DNA from: Iamia majanohamensis
GTDB lineage: Bacteria > Actinomycetota > Acidimicrobiia > Acidimicrobiales > Iamiaceae
Direction of reading: 5' to 3'
NCBI RefSeq assembly: GCF_028532485.1
Contig: NZ_CP116942.1
Span: 1,488,001-1,552,000 of the forward strand
DNA length: 64,000 nt
In this document: one piece after another, positions 35,021 to 43,118 of the stretch
Layout: each line of letters starts with the position of its first letter
How positions within the stretch are numbered: position 1 is the first letter of the stretch
Program-made: the position numbers and the translations under genes
Notes under the pieces: generated by a model
Database searches by the model: none
Told to the model about the DNA's origin: nothing
What the model saw: only the letters and a program-made list of their open reading frames with translations

Positions 35021-35425
35021 TCAGGTGGAGACGACGTCGTAGCCGAGGGCGAGGGCCACCGGGATCTGGCGGGGGTCGAAGGTGACGAAGCGGACCGGCG
35101 GGGGGAGCCGGTCGGCCGCGGCCAGGTGGAGGGCGTCGACGGTGCGGAGGGGCTGGGACCGGGCCAGCTCGGCGGCCCGGTCGAGGCAGAGGGCGTCGAC
35201 GGGCACCACGTGCACCCGCTCCCAGTCGTCGCGCAGGGCCCGGCGGAGGCGGTCGCGGTCGCCGGGGCTCTCGGTCACCCGGTCCACCAGGGGCAGGGCC
35301 TCGGCCAGGGCCAGGGCCGAGGCGCACCACGACGGGTCGTCGGCCATGGCGTCGACCACCACCTGGCGGTGGGGACCGGTGAGGAACCGGCCGAGCAGGG
35401 CGGTGGTGTCGAGCGCGAGGGTCAC
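35021..35425 (-). CDS. PIN-domain toxin (VapC-like ribonuclease)
   Basis: A 134-residue PIN-domain protein with all four metal-binding acids: Asp6 (LALDTTAL), Glu42 (ALAEALP), Asp97 (RTVDALHLAAA) and Asp117 (VTFDPRQ). It is expected to cut RNA when its antitoxin is lost. The GTG at 35425 places Asp6 correctly; the upstream extension overlaps the antitoxin gene in another frame. It lies 34 nt downstream of a Phd/YefM-type antitoxin gene, and the two form a type II module. Confidence 0.87.
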   Translation of the reverse strand: MTLALDTTALLGRFLTGPHRQVVVDAMADDPSWCASALALAEALPLVDRVTESPGDRDRLRRALRDDWERVHVVPVDALCLDRAAELARSQPLRTVDALHLAAADRLPPPVRFVTFDPRQIPVALALGYDVVST

Positions 35426-35459
35426 CTCGGTGTCCTCGCGAGCACGAGGAGGGGAGCGG

Positions 35460-35738
35460 TCACGAGCGGACCTCGCCCACGATGCGGTCGAGGCGGCTGC
35501 CGGGCCACGGGTCGAGGCGCACGTCCGGGGGCGGTCGATCGGGCCGGCGGGCCGGCACCACCAGGCCCCGGGCCGCCAGGTCCTCGATGGTGGGGGCGTC
35601 GTCACCGGGGTCGAGGGGGCCCAGCTGGGCCACCGGGCGCCCGCCGGAGGTGACCACGATGCGCTCGCCCCCCTCGGCCCGGCGCAGGTAGGCGGCGGCG
35701 TTGGCCCGGAGGGTGCGGACGGGGACGGTCTCGGTCAC
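35460..35738 (-). CDS. Phd/YefM-type antitoxin
   Basis: A 92-residue protein with the Phd/YefM DNA-binding and dimer fold: VPVRTLRANAAAYLRRAEGG followed by ERIVVTSGGRPVAQLGPL. The C-terminal tail is Pro/Asp/Arg-rich and should bind the PIN toxin. The start GTG is 6 nt after a TAGGCT -10, so it is leaderless. A TGTACA-centred palindrome sits just upstream. Autorepression by the toxin-antitoxin complex is expected from the family. Confidence 0.87.
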   Translation of the reverse strand: MTETVPVRTLRANAAAYLRRAEGGERIVVTSGGRPVAQLGPLDPGDDAPTIEDLAARGLVVPARRPDRPPPDVRLDPWPGSRLDRIVGEVRS

Positions 35739-35744
35739 CCGACG

Positions 35745-35750
35745 AGCCTA
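35745..35750 (-). promoter_or_regulatory. -10 box TAGGCT of the toxin-antitoxin operon
   Basis: On the minus strand TAGGCT ends 6 nt before the antitoxin GTG. The -35 region is weak and covered by the adjacent palindrome. Confidence 0.5.
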
Positions 35751-35752
35751 GG

Positions 35753-35770
35753 CCACGTGTACACATGTGG
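35753..35770. promoter_or_regulatory. TGTACA-centred palindrome, toxin-antitoxin operator
   Basis: The arms ccacgtgt and acatgtgg pair with one mismatch around a TGTACA core (35758-35763). YefM-type antitoxins are known to recognise palindromes with TGTACA cores. The site overlaps the spacer of the antitoxin promoter and is also 51 nt upstream of the acyl-CoA dehydrogenase start. Confidence 0.65.
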
Positions 35771-35820
35771 ACGCATGGGCTGCTGGCGCCCGCCGCCGCC
35801 GGTCGGGCAGGGTCTGGGCC

Positions 35821-36936
35821 ATGAACTTCGCCTTCAGTGACGAGCAGGAGGAGCTGCGCAAGGTCGTGCGCCAGTTCCTGGAGAACAAGTCCCCCGAGAC
35901 CGCGGTCCGGGAGCAGATGGACACCGAGACGGGCTACGACCCCGCGGTGTGGAGCCAGATGGCCGAGCAGCTGGGCCTCCAGGGCCTGGCCATCCCCGAG
36001 GAGTACGGCGGCTCGGGCTACGGCTACATCGAGCTCATCGTGATCTTCGAGGAGATGGGCCGCTCGCTGCTGTGCGCCCCCTACTTCTCGACCGTGGCGC
36101 TGGCGGCCAACGCCCTTCTCCACTCGGGCGACGACGCGGCCAAGAAGGCCCACCTGCCCGGCATCGCCTCGGGCGAGACCATCGCCACGGTGGCCTTCAC
36201 CGAGGCCAACGGCAAGTGGGACGAGTCGGGCATCACCGCCACCGCCACCAAGGACGGCGACGGGTTCACCATCTCGGGCGAGAAGATGTTCGTCCTCGAC
36301 GGCCACACCGCCGACCTCGTCATCGTGGCCGCCACGACCGACGCCGGCACCAGCCTCTTCACCGTCGCCGGCGACGCCTCCGGGCTCACCCGCGAGGCCC
36401 TGCCCACCATGGACCAGACCCGCAAGCAGGCCCGCCTGACCTTCGACGGCACGCCGGCCACGCTGCTCGGCACCGACGGCGAGGGCTGGGCGGTCATGGA
36501 GCGTGTGCTCGACCTCGCCGTGGTCGCCCTGGCCGCCGAGCAGGTCGGCGGCGGGCAGTACGTGCTCGACATGTCGGTCCAGTACGCCAAGGACCGCGTG
36601 CAGTTCGGCCGGCCCATCGGCTCGTTCCAGGCCATCAAGCACAAGTGCGCCGACATGCTGCTCGAGGTCGAGTCGGCCAAGTCGGCCGCCTACTACGCCG
36701 GCTGGTGCGCCTCGGAGCTCAACGACGAGCTGCCGTCGGTGGCCTCGCTGGCCAAGGCCTACTGCTCCGAGGCCTACTTCCACGCCGCGGCCGAGAACAT
36801 CCAGATCCACGGCGGCATCGGCTTCACCTGGGAGCACCCGGCCCACCTGTACTTCAAGCGGGCCAAGTCCTCCGAGCTGCTCTTCGGCGACCCGACCTAC
36901 CACCGGGAGCTGCTGGCCCAGCGCATCGGGCTCTGA
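35821..36936 (+). CDS. Acyl-CoA dehydrogenase family protein
   Basis: A 371-residue flavoprotein of the acyl-CoA dehydrogenase superfamily. The N-terminal helical part begins MNFAFSDEQEELRKVVRQFL, followed by GLAIPEEYGGSGYGY, the middle beta domain (VAFTEANGKW...FTISGEKMFVLDG) and the C-terminal helices with RVQFGRPIGSFQAIKHKCAD and IQIHGGIGFTWEHPAHLYFKR. The usual YEGT segment carrying the catalytic Glu is absent near the C-terminus, as in several actinobacterial FadE-type subunits that work in heteromers. Substrate and partner are unknown. No second subunit is adjacent. A strong hairpin follows the gene. Confidence 0.85.
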   Translation: MNFAFSDEQEELRKVVRQFLENKSPETAVREQMDTETGYDPAVWSQMAEQLGLQGLAIPEEYGGSGYGYIELIVIFEEMGRSLLCAPYFSTVALAANALLHSGDDAAKKAHLPGIASGETIATVAFTEANGKWDESGITATATKDGDGFTISGEKMFVLDGHTADLVIVAATTDAGTSLFTVAGDASGLTREALPTMDQTRKQARLTFDGTPATLLGTDGEGWAVMERVLDLAVVALAAEQVGGGQYVLDMSVQYAKDRVQFGRPIGSFQAIKHKCADMLLEVESAKSAAYYAGWCASELNDELPSVASLAKAYCSEAYFHAAAENIQIHGGIGFTWEHPAHLYFKRAKSSELLFGDPTYHRELLAQRIGL

Positions 36937-36973
36937 GCACCGGGGCTCCGCCCCGCTCCCACCCTCCGACCGA

Positions 36974-36998
36974 CGGCCCCGGGTCCACCCCGGGGCCG
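36974..36998 (+). terminator. Hairpin terminator, perfect 10-bp stem
   Basis: cggccccggg and its exact complement are separated by the 5-nt loop TCCAC, 38 nt after the acyl-CoA dehydrogenase stop. The remaining 180 nt up to the next start shows no gene. Confidence 0.65.
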
Positions 36999-37180
36999 CC
37001 GTCGCGCCCGGGCCGTCGAGGCATCGACACCAGGGGGACGGGATCAGCCCTGCTCACGGGGGTCGTCGGCCAGCGAATCGACGGCGAATCGCCGCCCGAC
37101 GGGCCGGGGGAGGCGGTCACGCCTCACCGGGACGGGCACCCGCTGGGGGTCGCGGGCCCCCGGCTTGGCATCATCGGGGC

Positions 37181-37636
37181 GTGCTCGCCGTCGTGCTGGT
37201 CGCCGTGGCCGTCGTCCTCGTCGTCGCCATCGCCTTCTACGCGGTGGGGCGCGAGGTGGTGCTGCTCGAGGACCGGGTGCAGCCCGCGGTGTTCGAGCTG
37301 GAGGAGGCCATCGTCTTCATCGCCGACCGGCTGCCCGACCACGTCACCGCCCGGGTCAGCCTCGACGACGTGCGCTGGGTGCTGATCGCCGACGCCGAGG
37401 TGCTGGAGGAGGCCACCGCCGAGGCCGTGGCCCGGGGCGACGACGACGAGGTCCTCGACGAGGACGGCGCGGTGGGACGGGTGCTCGACCGGGCCACCGA
37501 CGAGCGGCCCGACCTGGCCGACGAGGACGTGGTCGCCATCCTCGACGCCCGCCTCGCCTACCTGCAGGAGATCGGCGCCGTGGGCAGCGAGGCCGACCGG
37601 GCCGGCCCCGGGGGCCCGGCCGGCACCGGGGCCTGA
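37181..37636 (+). CDS. Hypothetical single-pass membrane protein
   Basis: A 151-residue protein: a hydrophobic N-terminal helix of about 23 residues (VLAVVLVAVAVVLVVAIAFY) and then an acidic cytosolic or periplasmic domain with predicted helices (DDVRWVLIADAEVLEEATAE, EDVVAILDARLAYLQEIGAVG) and a Gly/Ala/Pro tail. I do not recognise the family. The phrase DDVRWVL...VVAILDARLAYL recurs, to my knowledge, in actinobacterial hypotheticals. It starts at a GTG with no Shine-Dalgarno, 6 nt after CATCAT at -10 spacing. Codon use matches its neighbours, so it is likely real. Confidence 0.65.
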   Translation: MLAVVLVAVAVVLVVAIAFYAVGREVVLLEDRVQPAVFELEEAIVFIADRLPDHVTARVSLDDVRWVLIADAEVLEEATAEAVARGDDDEVLDEDGAVGRVLDRATDERPDLADEDVVAILDARLAYLQEIGAVGSEADRAGPGGPAGTGA

Positions 37637-37677
37637 CCGCCGCCGGCGTCCGGTGGGGGCGGCACAGGGGCCGGAAC

Positions 37678-37683
37678 TAGGGT
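37678..37683 (+). promoter_or_regulatory. -10 box TAGGGT
   Basis: TAGGGT ends 8 nt before the ATG at 37692. There is no Shine-Dalgarno sequence, so translation is probably leaderless. Confidence 0.5.
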
Positions 37684-37691
37684 CAGCGGCC

Positions 37692-37934
37692 ATGGAGCGC
37701 CCCACCCGTTTCGAGCACAGCCGCTGGGTCGGCGACAAGCGCGACCAGCGCGTCCACGACCTCGACCACTGCGACGAGGCGGCGGTGGAGGAGCTGATGG
37801 AGGCCCGCACCTACCTGAGCTTCGGCCCCGACACCCTGGCCGAGGCCCGCAACCGGGGCTACCGCCTCTGCCGCTGCCCGGGCGCCCGCCAGGCGCACCG
37901 GGCCGAGACCGACGTCGACGCCGCCGAGGCCTGA
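37692..37934 (+). CDS. Small conserved-looking hypothetical protein
   Basis: An 80-residue acidic/basic soluble protein. It has ERPTRFEHSRWVGDKRDQRV at the N-terminus, a central helix (EAAVEELMEARTYLSFGPD) and a short Cys pair CRCPG near the C-terminus. I do not recognise a named family. The well-placed -10 box, codon bias and lack of low complexity support a genuine gene. It lies 37 nt before the alpha/beta-hydrolase gene and may be co-transcribed with it. Confidence 0.6.
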   Translation: MERPTRFEHSRWVGDKRDQRVHDLDHCDEAAVEELMEARTYLSFGPDTLAEARNRGYRLCRCPGARQAHRAETDVDAAEA

Positions 37935-37971
37935 CCCGGTGCCCGGGGCGCCGCTCCGGCGGGACCGCTAG

Positions 37972-38733
37972 GTGCCGGTCGACGACCACCCGGTCCGGTC
38001 CCAGGAGCACACCCTGGTCGGCCACCTGGCCCGGCCCCGGGCCCGCAGCAGCGCGGGCCGGCCCGGGCTGGTGCTGCTCCACGGCCTGCCCCCCGCCACT
38101 GCGGGCGCGGCCGACGCCGGTCGGGACCTGCCCGAGCTGGCCGACCGCATCGCCACCTCTCTCGGGTGGGTCGTGCTCGCCCTGCGCCTGCGGGGCGCGG
38201 GCGGCTCGGAGGGCGACTTCTCCCTCGGGGGCTGGCTGCACGACATCACCGCCGGGCTCGCCTCGCTGCGGGCCGAGCCCGACGTGAGCGCCACCTGGAT
38301 CGCCGGCTTCGGGACCGGCGGCGGGCTCGCCGTCGGTGCCGGGGCCCTCGACCGCGACGTCGAGGGCGTCGCCGCCCTGGCCTCGCCGGCCGACTTCGAC
38401 GACTGGGCCAGCCACCCCCGGCGGCTCCTCCAGCACAGCCGGGAGATCGGCATCATCTCCACCCCGGGGTTCCCGCCCCAGCCCGAGCTGTGGACCCGCG
38501 AGCTGCGCGACATCCGGCCCGTCGCCGCCGCGCCCGCCCTGGCGCCTCGCCCGCTGCTGCTCGTCCACGGCCTCGACGACGAGGCCGTGCCCCACTTCGA
38601 CGCCCGCGTGGTGGCCGACGCCCACGGCTCGGCCGAGCTGCGGATCATCGGCGGGGCCGGCCACCAGCTCCGCCACGACCCCCGGGCCATCGCCGTGCTG
38701 CTGGGGTGGCTCGACCGCCAGGCCCACACCTGA
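37972..38733 (+). CDS. Alpha/beta-hydrolase-fold protein lacking the nucleophile
   Basis: A 253-residue protein with the alpha/beta-hydrolase fold: GLVLLHGLPPAT with the oxyanion HG, the strand-helix LALRLRGAGGSEGDFS, the acid in LLVHGLDDEAVP and the His in GGAGHQL. The nucleophile elbow reads GFGTG (112-116), so Gly114 stands where Ser is expected. Only Thr115 offers a hydroxyl, one residue off. It may therefore be a non-catalytic member or a binding protein. The start is GTG, with no clear Shine-Dalgarno. It is convergent with the DUF2207 genes, 24 nt between stops. Confidence 0.75.
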   Translation: MPVDDHPVRSQEHTLVGHLARPRARSSAGRPGLVLLHGLPPATAGAADAGRDLPELADRIATSLGWVVLALRLRGAGGSEGDFSLGGWLHDITAGLASLRAEPDVSATWIAGFGTGGGLAVGAGALDRDVEGVAALASPADFDDWASHPRRLLQHSREIGIISTPGFPPQPELWTRELRDIRPVAAAPALAPRPLLLVHGLDDEAVPHFDARVVADAHGSAELRIIGGAGHQLRHDPRAIAVLLGWLDRQAHT

Positions 38734-38757
38734 CCGGCGCGGCCGGCGCCGCGCCCG

Positions 38758-40554
38758 CTACCAGCTGCCGCCGCCACCCCCGCCGCCGCCTCCGCCGACC
38801 ATGCCGCCGCCGGAGAACCCGCCGCCGGAGAAGCCCCCGCCGCCCCCGCTCGAGCTGGGTGCGGTGCGGGCCGAGTGGAACGCCGAGCTGTAGAGCACCG
38901 GCGCCATGATCCCGTGGGTGTGGTCGATCTCGGGCGGGGGCACGGCGGAGGCCGCCATGGCCCGGTTCCACGCGTCGGCCTCGCCCAGGGCGACGGCCCA
39001 GGCCGAGTACTCCCGGAGCAGACCGTTGTCGAAGGCCCACTCGACGTGCTGGGCCTCGCTGTCGTGCAGGAAGCGCCGGAACGACTCGGACCGCAGGGCG
39101 ATGGCCGAGCCCCGGGCGCTCAGGCTGCGGGTCAGGAACCCGTAGGCGAACCACCCGGCCGCCACCGGGACGAGCAGGGCGATGAGCACGGCCATGACCG
39201 CGCCCCGGAGGCCGAGCACCCCCGTGGACGCCGAGGCCGACGCCAGTGCGGGGAAGAACAGGAAGCCGAGCAGGACGAGCAGACCCAGGTTCAGCTTCAT
39301 GCCCCCGGGCTGCGGGGGGCGGCGGCGGAAGACCCCCTCGCTGCGGGCCCAGCGCCCGATGGTGTGGCCCGTCCGCGTCCACGCCGAGGAGAAGGCGTGG
39401 TCCCAGCGGTTGAGGTCGATGCGGTCGCGCCCCGCCAGGGCCCGGTTGAGGATGGAGGCGGTGTCGGCGTCGGCCTCGGCGGCCCGGGGCCCGGGGGAGA
39501 GGACCACGCTCGACCCGCTCGGCGTCATGTCCAGCACGTCGTGGGCGGTCTGGCCCGCGAACCAGGACCCGATGGCCCGGTCGTCGACCTGCTCGCGCAG
39601 CACCACCGACGCCTGCCACGGCTCCACCCCCTCGGGGGGCACGAACTCGATGCCGGCCAGCTCCCCCATCTGCGAGTCGGCCACCATCCGGGTCTCCGGC
39701 GCAGGTGTGCCCGGCGTGGGCCGGTGGGGGCCGAAGGGGGACGAGCCCCCGGCGAAGGCGGCCTCGGTGGCCCCTCCGCCGGCCACCTCGTTGCGGCCCA
39801 GCTGCCGGCAGACCACGAAGGTGGCGGCCGCGGCCACGGCGGCCAGGCCCCCGACGACCAGCGCCCACCGCAGCCGGGCGCCGTCGGCCCGACCCTCGAA
39901 CGGCGGCAGCGCGGGCAGGTCGACCGCCTCGGTGCTGACGACGTCGCCGTCGACGGTGACCCCCTCGCCGGCGTCGAGGTCGTCGACCTGCACCCGGTAG
40001 CCGCCGTCGGAGCCCGTGAGCTCGCACGTCTCGGCCGAGCCCGCGGCGCCGACGAAGCACCCGGTGTCGGTCAGCTCGGCGCCCTGGACGAGGACGGTGG
40101 CGTCCTCGATGGGCACGTCGAACTCGCTGCCGACGGCGTCGAGCGCGAAGCGGTCGCCGGCCACGGTGGAGGGCAGGACGTAGGAGATGACGTAGCGGTG
40201 GCGCCCCGAGATCTGCACGTCCGGGTCACCGATGCGGACCTCGGTGGTCGACCCCTGCGGGGTGACCTGGAGGTCGTCGGGGGCGTCGGGCGAGGTCACC
40301 TCCACCTGGGTGGGGACGCCCCCGTCGCTCGGGATGGTGCGGAAGATGCCCCGGCGCGAGGCGCCGCCGAAGTCCCAGTCGATCACCTCCCGCACGGCCA
40401 CGGTGCGGTCCTCCCGGATCGTGGCCACCACGTCGTAGGAGGTGATCCGCTCGGGGCCGACGGCGGGGCCGATGATCCCGAAGGCGGCCAGCCCGGCCAG
40501 CACGAGGACCAGCACGGCCATGGCGACGTGGCGGAGGCGCAGGTCGACGGTCAC
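38758..40554 (-). CDS. DUF2207 membrane protein, downstream paralogue
   Basis: A 598-residue protein with an N-terminal membrane helix (about 10-30), an extracytoplasmic DUF2207 beta-domain (AVREVIDWDFGGASRRGIFR is the characteristic opening, and HRYVISYVLP follows), a second helix near 230-250, then cytosolic segments, two or more helices near 425-475, and a conserved FRRFLHDSEAQHVEWAFDN...YSAWAVALGE. The last 45 residues are Gly-rich and end GGGGSW. DUF2207 proteins are of unknown function. It is paralogous to the gene 45 nt upstream, to which it is aligned along its full length. Confidence 0.85.
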   Translation of the reverse strand: MTVDLRLRHVAMAVLVLVLAGLAAFGIIGPAVGPERITSYDVVATIREDRTVAVREVIDWDFGGASRRGIFRTIPSDGGVPTQVEVTSPDAPDDLQVTPQGSTTEVRIGDPDVQISGRHRYVISYVLPSTVAGDRFALDAVGSEFDVPIEDATVLVQGAELTDTGCFVGAAGSAETCELTGSDGGYRVQVDDLDAGEGVTVDGDVVSTEAVDLPALPPFEGRADGARLRWALVVGGLAAVAAAATFVVCRQLGRNEVAGGGATEAAFAGGSSPFGPHRPTPGTPAPETRMVADSQMGELAGIEFVPPEGVEPWQASVVLREQVDDRAIGSWFAGQTAHDVLDMTPSGSSVVLSPGPRAAEADADTASILNRALAGRDRIDLNRWDHAFSSAWTRTGHTIGRWARSEGVFRRRPPQPGGMKLNLGLLVLLGFLFFPALASASASTGVLGLRGAVMAVLIALLVPVAAGWFAYGFLTRSLSARGSAIALRSESFRRFLHDSEAQHVEWAFDNGLLREYSAWAVALGEADAWNRAMAASAVPPPEIDHTHGIMAPVLYSSAFHSARTAPSSSGGGGGFSGGGFSGGGMVGGGGGGGGGGSW

Positions 40555-40599
40555 GGGCCGATGGTCGCACGTGGCCGCCCCCCACCGGTGACAGGGCGA

Positions 40600-42387
40600 C
40601 TACCAGGAGCCCCCGCCGCCACCGCCCCCACCGCCACCGGAGCCGCCACCGCCACCGCCGTCGCTGGAGCTGGAGGGGGCGGTGTGGCTGGAGCTGAAGC
40701 TCGACGACGCCACCGACGGCGCCAGGATGCTGTCGGTCACCGTCGTCTCCGACGGCGGGACCCCCGAGCCCTCGAGGGCCCGGCCCCACGCCCGGGACTC
40801 GCCCAGGGCGACGGCCCACGCCGAGTACTCCCGCAGGAGGCCGTTGCGCCAGGCCCAGTCGACGTGCTGGGCCTCGCTCTCGTGGAGGAAGCGGCGGAAC
40901 GACTCGGTCTGCAGGTGGAGGGCCGAGCCCTTGGCGCTCAGGCTGCGCACCAGGCGCCGGTAGAGCCCGAGGGCGACGAAGCCGGGGACGACGACGGCCA
41001 GGGCCACGGCCGCGAAGGGCACCTGGAACCCGGCGGTGAACCCGATGGCCAGGGCGAGGGGCACGACGACCAGGGACCCCAGGCCGACGGTGATGCCGAC
41101 GGCCTGGCCACCGCTGCTGCCCTGGCCCGGCGGTCGCCGGCGGAAGGTCCCCGACGACGAGGCCCAGGTGCTGATGATGCCGCCCACCTTCGTCCAGGCC
41201 GAGGAGAAGGCGGGGTCGTACCGGCCGAGGGTCACCGAGCCCCGCCCGCCCAGGGCGGTGTTGAGCACCGCGGCCGTCTCGGCATCGGCGGACCGGGCCT
41301 CGGGGCCGGGGGCCATCACCACCGTGCCGCCGGTGTTGTGGAACACGACCACGTCGCGGGCCGCCTGGCTGGAGAACCAGGCCCCGGTGGTGGCCGGCCC
41401 GATCTCCTCGCGCAGCACCACCGCACCCTGCCACGGCTCGATGGGCGGCGGGGTGAACGACAGCCCGGCCAGCTCGTGCATGTCGGCGTCGGCCACCAGC
41501 CGGGTGCGGCCGCCCCCGGCGGGGCCGGTCGGGCCCACCTCCGCGAAGGCGGCCTCGGTGGCGCCGCCGACCGCCACCTCGTTGCGGCCCGTCTGGCGGC
41601 TCCAGCCGTAGGCGGCCACGGCCACGAGGGTCCCGAGGGCGGCCACGATCGCCGCCCACCGGGCGGCCAGGTCCGGGTCGCGCGGGGTGAAGGGGGGCAG
41701 GGGCTGGCCCGCGGCTGCGGAGGACACCTCGTCGACCACGGGCTCGCCCTCGGCCGCGGGCGGGGCGAGCAGCGTGCCCTCGATCGAGACGGCCTCGTGG
41801 GCGTCGAGGTGGTCGAGGTGGGTCCGGTAGGTCCCGTCGCCCTCCTCCAGCGGGCACCGCTCGTCGGAGCCGTCGGGCCCGACGAAGCAGCGGGGCCCGT
41901 CCAGCCGCGCCCCCCGGATGGTCACCGTGGCGTCCTCCACGGGCACCGGCCACCCGGTGCCGATGGCGTCGAGGAAGAAGGTGTCCCCCTCGACCAGCTC
42001 CGGCAGCACGTAGGTGATGACGTAGCGCTGACGGCCGCGGACGAGGGTGGCGGCGTCGCCGATGCGGATGGATGCGTCGGTGCCCTTGCGGGAGGCCAGG
42101 GTGGCGTCGGGGGCACCGGGTGACCACACCCGCACCTGCTGCGGCACGCCGGCGTCGGTCGGGATGTCCCGGAAGATGCCGTGCTTGTCGAGGGCGATGC
42201 CGAAGTCCCAGTCGATCACCTCGCGCACCGACACGGTCCGGTCCGGGTTGACGGTGGCCACCACGTCGAAGCGCTCGATGCGCTCGGGCCCGGCCGCCGG
42301 GCCCACCACCCCGAACGCGGTCAGCACCACGCAGACCAGGATCGACAGGCCCACCACGAGGTGGCGCCACCACATCCTCACCCTCAC
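40600..42387 (-). CDS. DUF2207 membrane protein, upstream paralogue
   Basis: A 595-residue paralogue of the next gene, with the same order: N-terminal helix, DUF2207 domain (SVREVIDWDFGIALDKHGIF), second helix near 235-255, helices near 420-475, FRRFLHESEAQHVDWAWRN and YSAWAVALGESRAW, and a Ser/Gly-rich tail ending GGGGSW. Two alternative starts (GTG 42381, ATG 42375) lie just inside the GTG at 42387; all leave the first membrane helix intact. The pair looks like a tandem duplication followed by divergence, mostly in the linkers. Confidence 0.85.
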   Translation of the reverse strand: MRVRMWWRHLVVGLSILVCVVLTAFGVVGPAAGPERIERFDVVATVNPDRTVSVREVIDWDFGIALDKHGIFRDIPTDAGVPQQVRVWSPGAPDATLASRKGTDASIRIGDAATLVRGRQRYVITYVLPELVEGDTFFLDAIGTGWPVPVEDATVTIRGARLDGPRCFVGPDGSDERCPLEEGDGTYRTHLDHLDAHEAVSIEGTLLAPPAAEGEPVVDEVSSAAAGQPLPPFTPRDPDLAARWAAIVAALGTLVAVAAYGWSRQTGRNEVAVGGATEAAFAEVGPTGPAGGGRTRLVADADMHELAGLSFTPPPIEPWQGAVVLREEIGPATTGAWFSSQAARDVVVFHNTGGTVVMAPGPEARSADAETAAVLNTALGGRGSVTLGRYDPAFSSAWTKVGGIISTWASSSGTFRRRPPGQGSSGGQAVGITVGLGSLVVVPLALAIGFTAGFQVPFAAVALAVVVPGFVALGLYRRLVRSLSAKGSALHLQTESFRRFLHESEAQHVDWAWRNGLLREYSAWAVALGESRAWGRALEGSGVPPSETTVTDSILAPSVASSSFSSSHTAPSSSSDGGGGGGSGGGGGGGGGGSW

Positions 42388-42462
42388 CTGCTGCCCCGTT
42401 CCCGGCCGCCCGATGGCCGTGTCGCCCGGGGCGGGCCGGGGGGCCCGCCCGTCGTCGGATCG

Positions 42463-43041
42463 TCAGCCCGCGGCGGCGCGGGCCCTCGCCTTCTGCTCGC
42501 GCTTCCACGCCCGCACCCGCTCGAAGGCGTCGCGGCTGTCGATGTCGGCCACCGAGAGCCGGGTGCCGTCGGCGAACCCGCCCGCGGCCTCCTCCCACCC
42601 CGCCGGTCGGACGCCGAACCGCTTGGCCAGCAGGGCGACGAAGATGCGGGACTTCTCCTCGCCGAAGCCGGGGAGGGCGCGGAGGCGGGCCAGCAGGTCG
42701 GCGCCGTCGGCGGCGCCCTCCCACACGTCCTCGGCCCGACCGTCGTGGTGCGCGACCAGGGCCTCGCAGAGGGCGCGGGTGCGGTCGGCCATGCTCTTCG
42801 GGAACCGGTGCAGGGCGGGGCGCTGGCGGAAGCTCTCGACCAGGTCGTCGGGGTCGGCCGCGGCGATGGCGGCGGCGTCGAGCCCGCCCCGCCGGGTGGA
42901 CAGGTCGTAGGGGCCGCGGAACGCCTTCTCCATGGGGATCTGCTGGTCGAGCAGCATGCCGACGAGCAGGGCCAGGGGGTCCTCGACGAGCAGGGCGTCG
43001 GCCGCGTCGTCGCCGGTGATGGGGAAGGTCGCAGCGGGCAC
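42463..43041 (-). CDS. HhH-GPD-type base-excision DNA repair protein
   Basis: A 192-residue protein of the small actinobacterial HhH-GPD family. It begins ITGDDAADALLVEDPLALLVG then LLDQQIPMEKAFRGP, and has the helix-hairpin-helix LPGFGEEKSRIFVALLAKRFG around 125-145. The usual Fe-S cluster loop of endonuclease III is absent and the protein is shorter than Nth/MutY. It may be a glycosylase or a DNA-binding relative; the catalytic Asp cannot be assigned with confidence. The start is GTG at 43041. It is divergent from the lipoprotein gene. Confidence 0.8.
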   Translation of the reverse strand: MPAATFPITGDDAADALLVEDPLALLVGMLLDQQIPMEKAFRGPYDLSTRRGGLDAAAIAAADPDDLVESFRQRPALHRFPKSMADRTRALCEALVAHHDGRAEDVWEGAADGADLLARLRALPGFGEEKSRIFVALLAKRFGVRPAGWEEAAGGFADGTRLSVADIDSRDAFERVRAWKREQKARARAAAG

Positions 43042-43103
43042 GGCGTCACCGTACCGGCCCCGGTCCGGGCCCGCCGCGGCCCGGACCAGGGCCGGTGGTC
43101 GCC

Positions 43104-43109
43104 TACGGT
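43104..43109 (+). promoter_or_regulatory. -10 box TACGGT
   Basis: TACGGT ends 9 nt before the ATG of the lipoprotein gene at 43119, giving a nearly leaderless transcript. Confidence 0.45.
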
Positions 43110-43118
43110 TCGGGGGCC

